Program-made: the position numbers and the translations under genes
Shown: one piece after another, positions 61,690-64,000 of the stretch
Numbering within the stretch: the stretch's first letter is position 1
Layout of the letters: the number at the start of each line of letters is the position of its first letter
Assembly: GCA_963932465.1 (NCBI GenBank)
Contig: OZ010799.1
Location: forward strand, 162,064,761-162,128,760
DNA: 64,000 bases
Origin: Maratus speciosus
Lineage: Eukaryota > Arthropoda > Arachnida > Araneae > Salticidae
Direction of reading: 5' to 3'
The notes under the pieces: generated by a model
Database searches by the model: none
The model's input: the letters and a program-made list of their open reading frames with translations, nothing else
What the model was told of the DNA's origin: nothing

Positions 61690-62430
61690 GTATATATTAT
61701 AATTTATTCAAAGGTGAATGGCCTGTCATGATGACATAAGTTACTGATTTTGGAAACTTTTTGCTAAATGTAGGGAAACTGTCTAAACATTTCAAACTAT
61801 CAAGTGGGAAAACAAATATACGTCAGAATTTCAAAAAACATTATATAGCTAATATAGGAAGGAACTTTACTTAGAAATTCATTATAAGGCTTCCTGATTT
61901 ATGAAAATCTAAACCCTCATTAATGAAAATTTAATGCGAAAACACAACTTTGAGTGTCATTGTATATAGTGTTTAAAAAGTTTCTCTTCATCATTTTGCA
62001 CAATGAAGTTATGATCATTTGTTTTCGTCTTTTTGTTTCTGAAATAATCAGTACTTTTATCGTTTTTGTGTATAAATTGTAATTTATTCAAATGTGAATA
62101 TACCTGTAATGAATACATAAGTCACTGATTTTGAAAAATTTGCGCTAAATGTATGAAAAATATCTACACACTTTAAACTATCAATTGGGTAAACAAATAT
62201 GCGTCATAATTTCAAAAAACAGCCTATAGCTAATGTAAGAAAAAAATTTACATAGAGAATCATTATAACGCTTCCTCATTTATGAAATTCTAAACCCTCA
62301 TTTATGGAAATTTAATGCACAAACAGAGCTTTGAGCGTCATTGTACATACTGTTTAAAAAGTTTATCTTCATCGTTTTGCACAATGAAATTATGATAATT
62401 TATTTTTGTGTTTTTGTTTTTGAAACAGCG
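61690..62430. repeat. Repeat R4 in tandem, two ~370-bp units
   Basis: 61690-62050 and 62062-62425 align along their whole length ('aatttattcaaa.gtgaat', 'cactgattttg.aaa', 'cttcctgatttatgaaa', 'tttgagtgtcattgta', 'catcattttgcacaatgaa'). Single partial copies lie at 19240 and 26930, so R4 is a dispersed family that has duplicated locally here. Confidence 0.85.
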
Positions 62431-62520
62431 TGTACTTTTATTCTTAAAAATTACGCAAATTATAAGTTTCGTTTAATTCCACTTCCAACTTGAGCTTCGT
62501 TTCGACAGATTTTCATTTAA

Positions 62521-62850
62521 CCCTTTGCACTCCGCATCATTTTGAGTATGGTCTACCAGCAACTCTGCACCATTAAGTCGTCATTACACAAATGTTATTC
62601 GGTCAGCACCACTTTTTTAAAAGAAGTTTCCTTCAAGTACACAATTTAAAAAATACTCTGTTTAAATAAAGCAAAAAAAAACCCTCTTTATTACTGGTGC
62701 CCAAAGCAAATTTTGCAAGGAGTGATGATGTTGCCGCGGCAGTGACAACGGAGCGTTTAGCTTACCTTACCATGTCGCCGCAACGGCCCCGACGGGGTTT
62801 TTAACTTACCTTAGTATGAAGCCGCATCGGCGACAACGGAGTGCAAATGG
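62521..62850. mobile_element. TTAA MITE, 330 bp, CCCTTTGCACTCC ends
   Basis: Exact TTAA lies at 62517-62520 and 62851-62854. The ends CCCTTTGCACTCCGCATC and ..acaacggagtgcaaatgg are inverted. The right third carries two short direct repeats of 'agcttaccttaccatgtcgccgcaacggcc', 'aacttaccttagtatgaagccgcatcgg' type and is much richer in GC than the rest. Confidence 0.85.
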
Positions 62851-62854
62851 TTAA

Positions 62855-63200
62855 ATATGTAAAATCATACAAATTCGAGGCTGTATGCTGCAGTGGTATC
62901 CCAGTAGTGATTCCAGGTCCCCCGGCTTACGCGGAATGTCCCGATTTTCAGGTGCTCCAACACCCGTCCAGCAGATGCCCAAATGTTTCGATTTTTCATG
63001 ATACATAAAATACGCGACAAAATAATTTTTCATTCTTTTATATTACCCAAACATTCAACTTTTACATGGTAGGAACTTAATAATTAACTTATTTGCCAAT
63101 AATTTTCAGTTCAATAAAGTTTATTATGACGATATAAGTATTCATCTATGTGCATGCATTTCATGATATATAATTTTTTCAAAATTCTTTTTAGTGTCAT
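62855..63200. other. Half copy of the 8262/53737 MITE family; otherwise empty
   Basis: 62905-62975 (..gattccaggtcccccggcttacgcggaatgtcccga..gtgctccaacaccc) resembles one arm of that foldback family. No second arm was found and no gene is seen. Confidence 0.45.
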
Positions 63201-63378
63201 CAGGGTTCATACGGTCCAGGATATTTTTTCCTTGAGAGCTACCAGTATTTTTTTATATAAAAGAGTATAGGTTAACCACTCGAAATTTTGCCTTCTTTTA
63301 AGGACAGATTTTCTATAACAAAATACTTGTGCCGAAGAATTTTCTAGTCTGCAAAATTCCAGGAGCCGTGCGAACCCT
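63201..63378. mobile_element. GGGTTCGTACGG-family MITE, copy 3
   Basis: The 178-bp element starts CAGGGTTCATACGGTCCAGG and ends ..ggagccgtgcgaaccctt. The interior 'aaattttgccttcttttaaggacagattttctataa' and 'gtgccgaagaattttctagtctg' match 24251-24424. The flanks show no clear duplication. Confidence 0.75.
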
Positions 63379-64000
63379 TTACCATACTATTCGTTAGTTT
63401 GTATCAAGTGAAACTTAATACAGTAAAACTTATGAAAACAAAACCTGCCTATAAAGAGATATTTTTAGGATTCCACGAAAGGTAATATAGAACAAATGTA
63501 CCTGCTAAAACGGAATATGTTTTAGCTTCCTAGGTATTTTTTCATAGATGTGACACCTTCGTATTTTGCTTAAGAAAAATTATTAATACGGTACCGGCGT
63601 ATAAATAATATCTACTTGAAACGTAAACAATTCATAGTCCCTGTATAATCAATACCATTCAATTAAAAATAATCCAACAGAAACATCAAAAAAACTGAAT
63701 TTTCTTTCGGTCCCTAGCAAATACACTTTCACACATTTTACTGTATAAGATTATTGTGTTTATTCAAAACATTCACGACGGAAAACGAGAATCGTTGTTT
63801 TCTTCAAGAAACATCGTTGACTAAGGGCGTGGCTTCTACCTTACATAAAATCCATTTACATCACGCTGTCCATATTTTTTTAGATTGTAAGACATTTAAT
63901 ATTAAATTCGTTCATTGAAAGATATTTACCGATTCCTAAACTTTGGAAACATATCTAGAACACTAATTTGCAAAACACTTTCAGAACAGGGAGGAGCTTC
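63379..64000. other. No gene recognised
   Basis: AT-rich to the window edge, with no domain-bearing frame or repeat partner seen. Confidence 0.4.

Overview
The window looks like intergenic DNA from a large, AT-rich animal genome, most likely an arthropod. The evidence is the low GC content, long homopolymer and (TA)n runs, a DUF4817-type Tc1/mariner transposase of the kind common in insects and spiders, piggyBac and Penelope-like fragments, and very many short inverted-repeat elements. Species cannot be fixed from the sequence. I found no convincing host gene, tRNA, rRNA or CRISPR array. Nearly everything recognisable is mobile DNA, in layers of different age.

Layout. 1-12 kb: a ~144-bp tandem array, three copies of a palindromic MITE family with 7-bp target duplications (1231, 6405, 10610), a mariner-type MITE, and several TTAA-flanked MITEs. 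12-20 kb: mostly low-complexity and dispersed repeats, a ~180-bp tandem element (16.8 kb), a small palindrome with 6-bp duplication (18.1 kb) and the first copy of a hAT-like MITE (18.5 kb). 20.5-22.4 kb: a nest of five elements, including a relic of a PGBD4-like piggyBac. 24-28 kb: more TTAA elements and a Penelope-like GIY-YIG endonuclease fragment. 28.5-32.6 kb: a TA-flanked MITE, then a complete 2,979-bp Tc1/mariner element with an intact 358-residue DD41D transposase, then a decayed reverse transcriptase fragment. 33-39 kb: TTAA elements and a 2.6-kb pogo-like element holding a TTAA element that itself holds a hAT MITE. 40-47.6 kb: a piggyBac element whose transposase is complete except for one in-frame TGA. 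It was invaded by a hAT MITE at the C-terminal codons and by a 4.4-kb hAT-type element upstream of the start, and the latter carries further insertions. 48-64 kb: tandem duplications, a second DD41D transposase fragment, two more hAT-type elements, a 1.6-kb pogo-like element and a cluster of TTAA elements, three of them nested.

How the parts relate. Two autonomous-type transposases (DD41D, piggyBac) and one relic (PGBD4-like piggyBac) can be tied to non-autonomous families by termini and target duplications. The CACTAGAAC-ended TTAA MITE at 5785 shares its ends with the piggyBac relic at 20788. The CCC-ended TTAA MITEs are numerous but their source element is not certain. The nested sets give an insertion order for the families. 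I see no novel cellular system. The most informative content is the set of apparently unclassified MITE families with consistent target duplications, the layered nests, and the possibly functional DD41D element.
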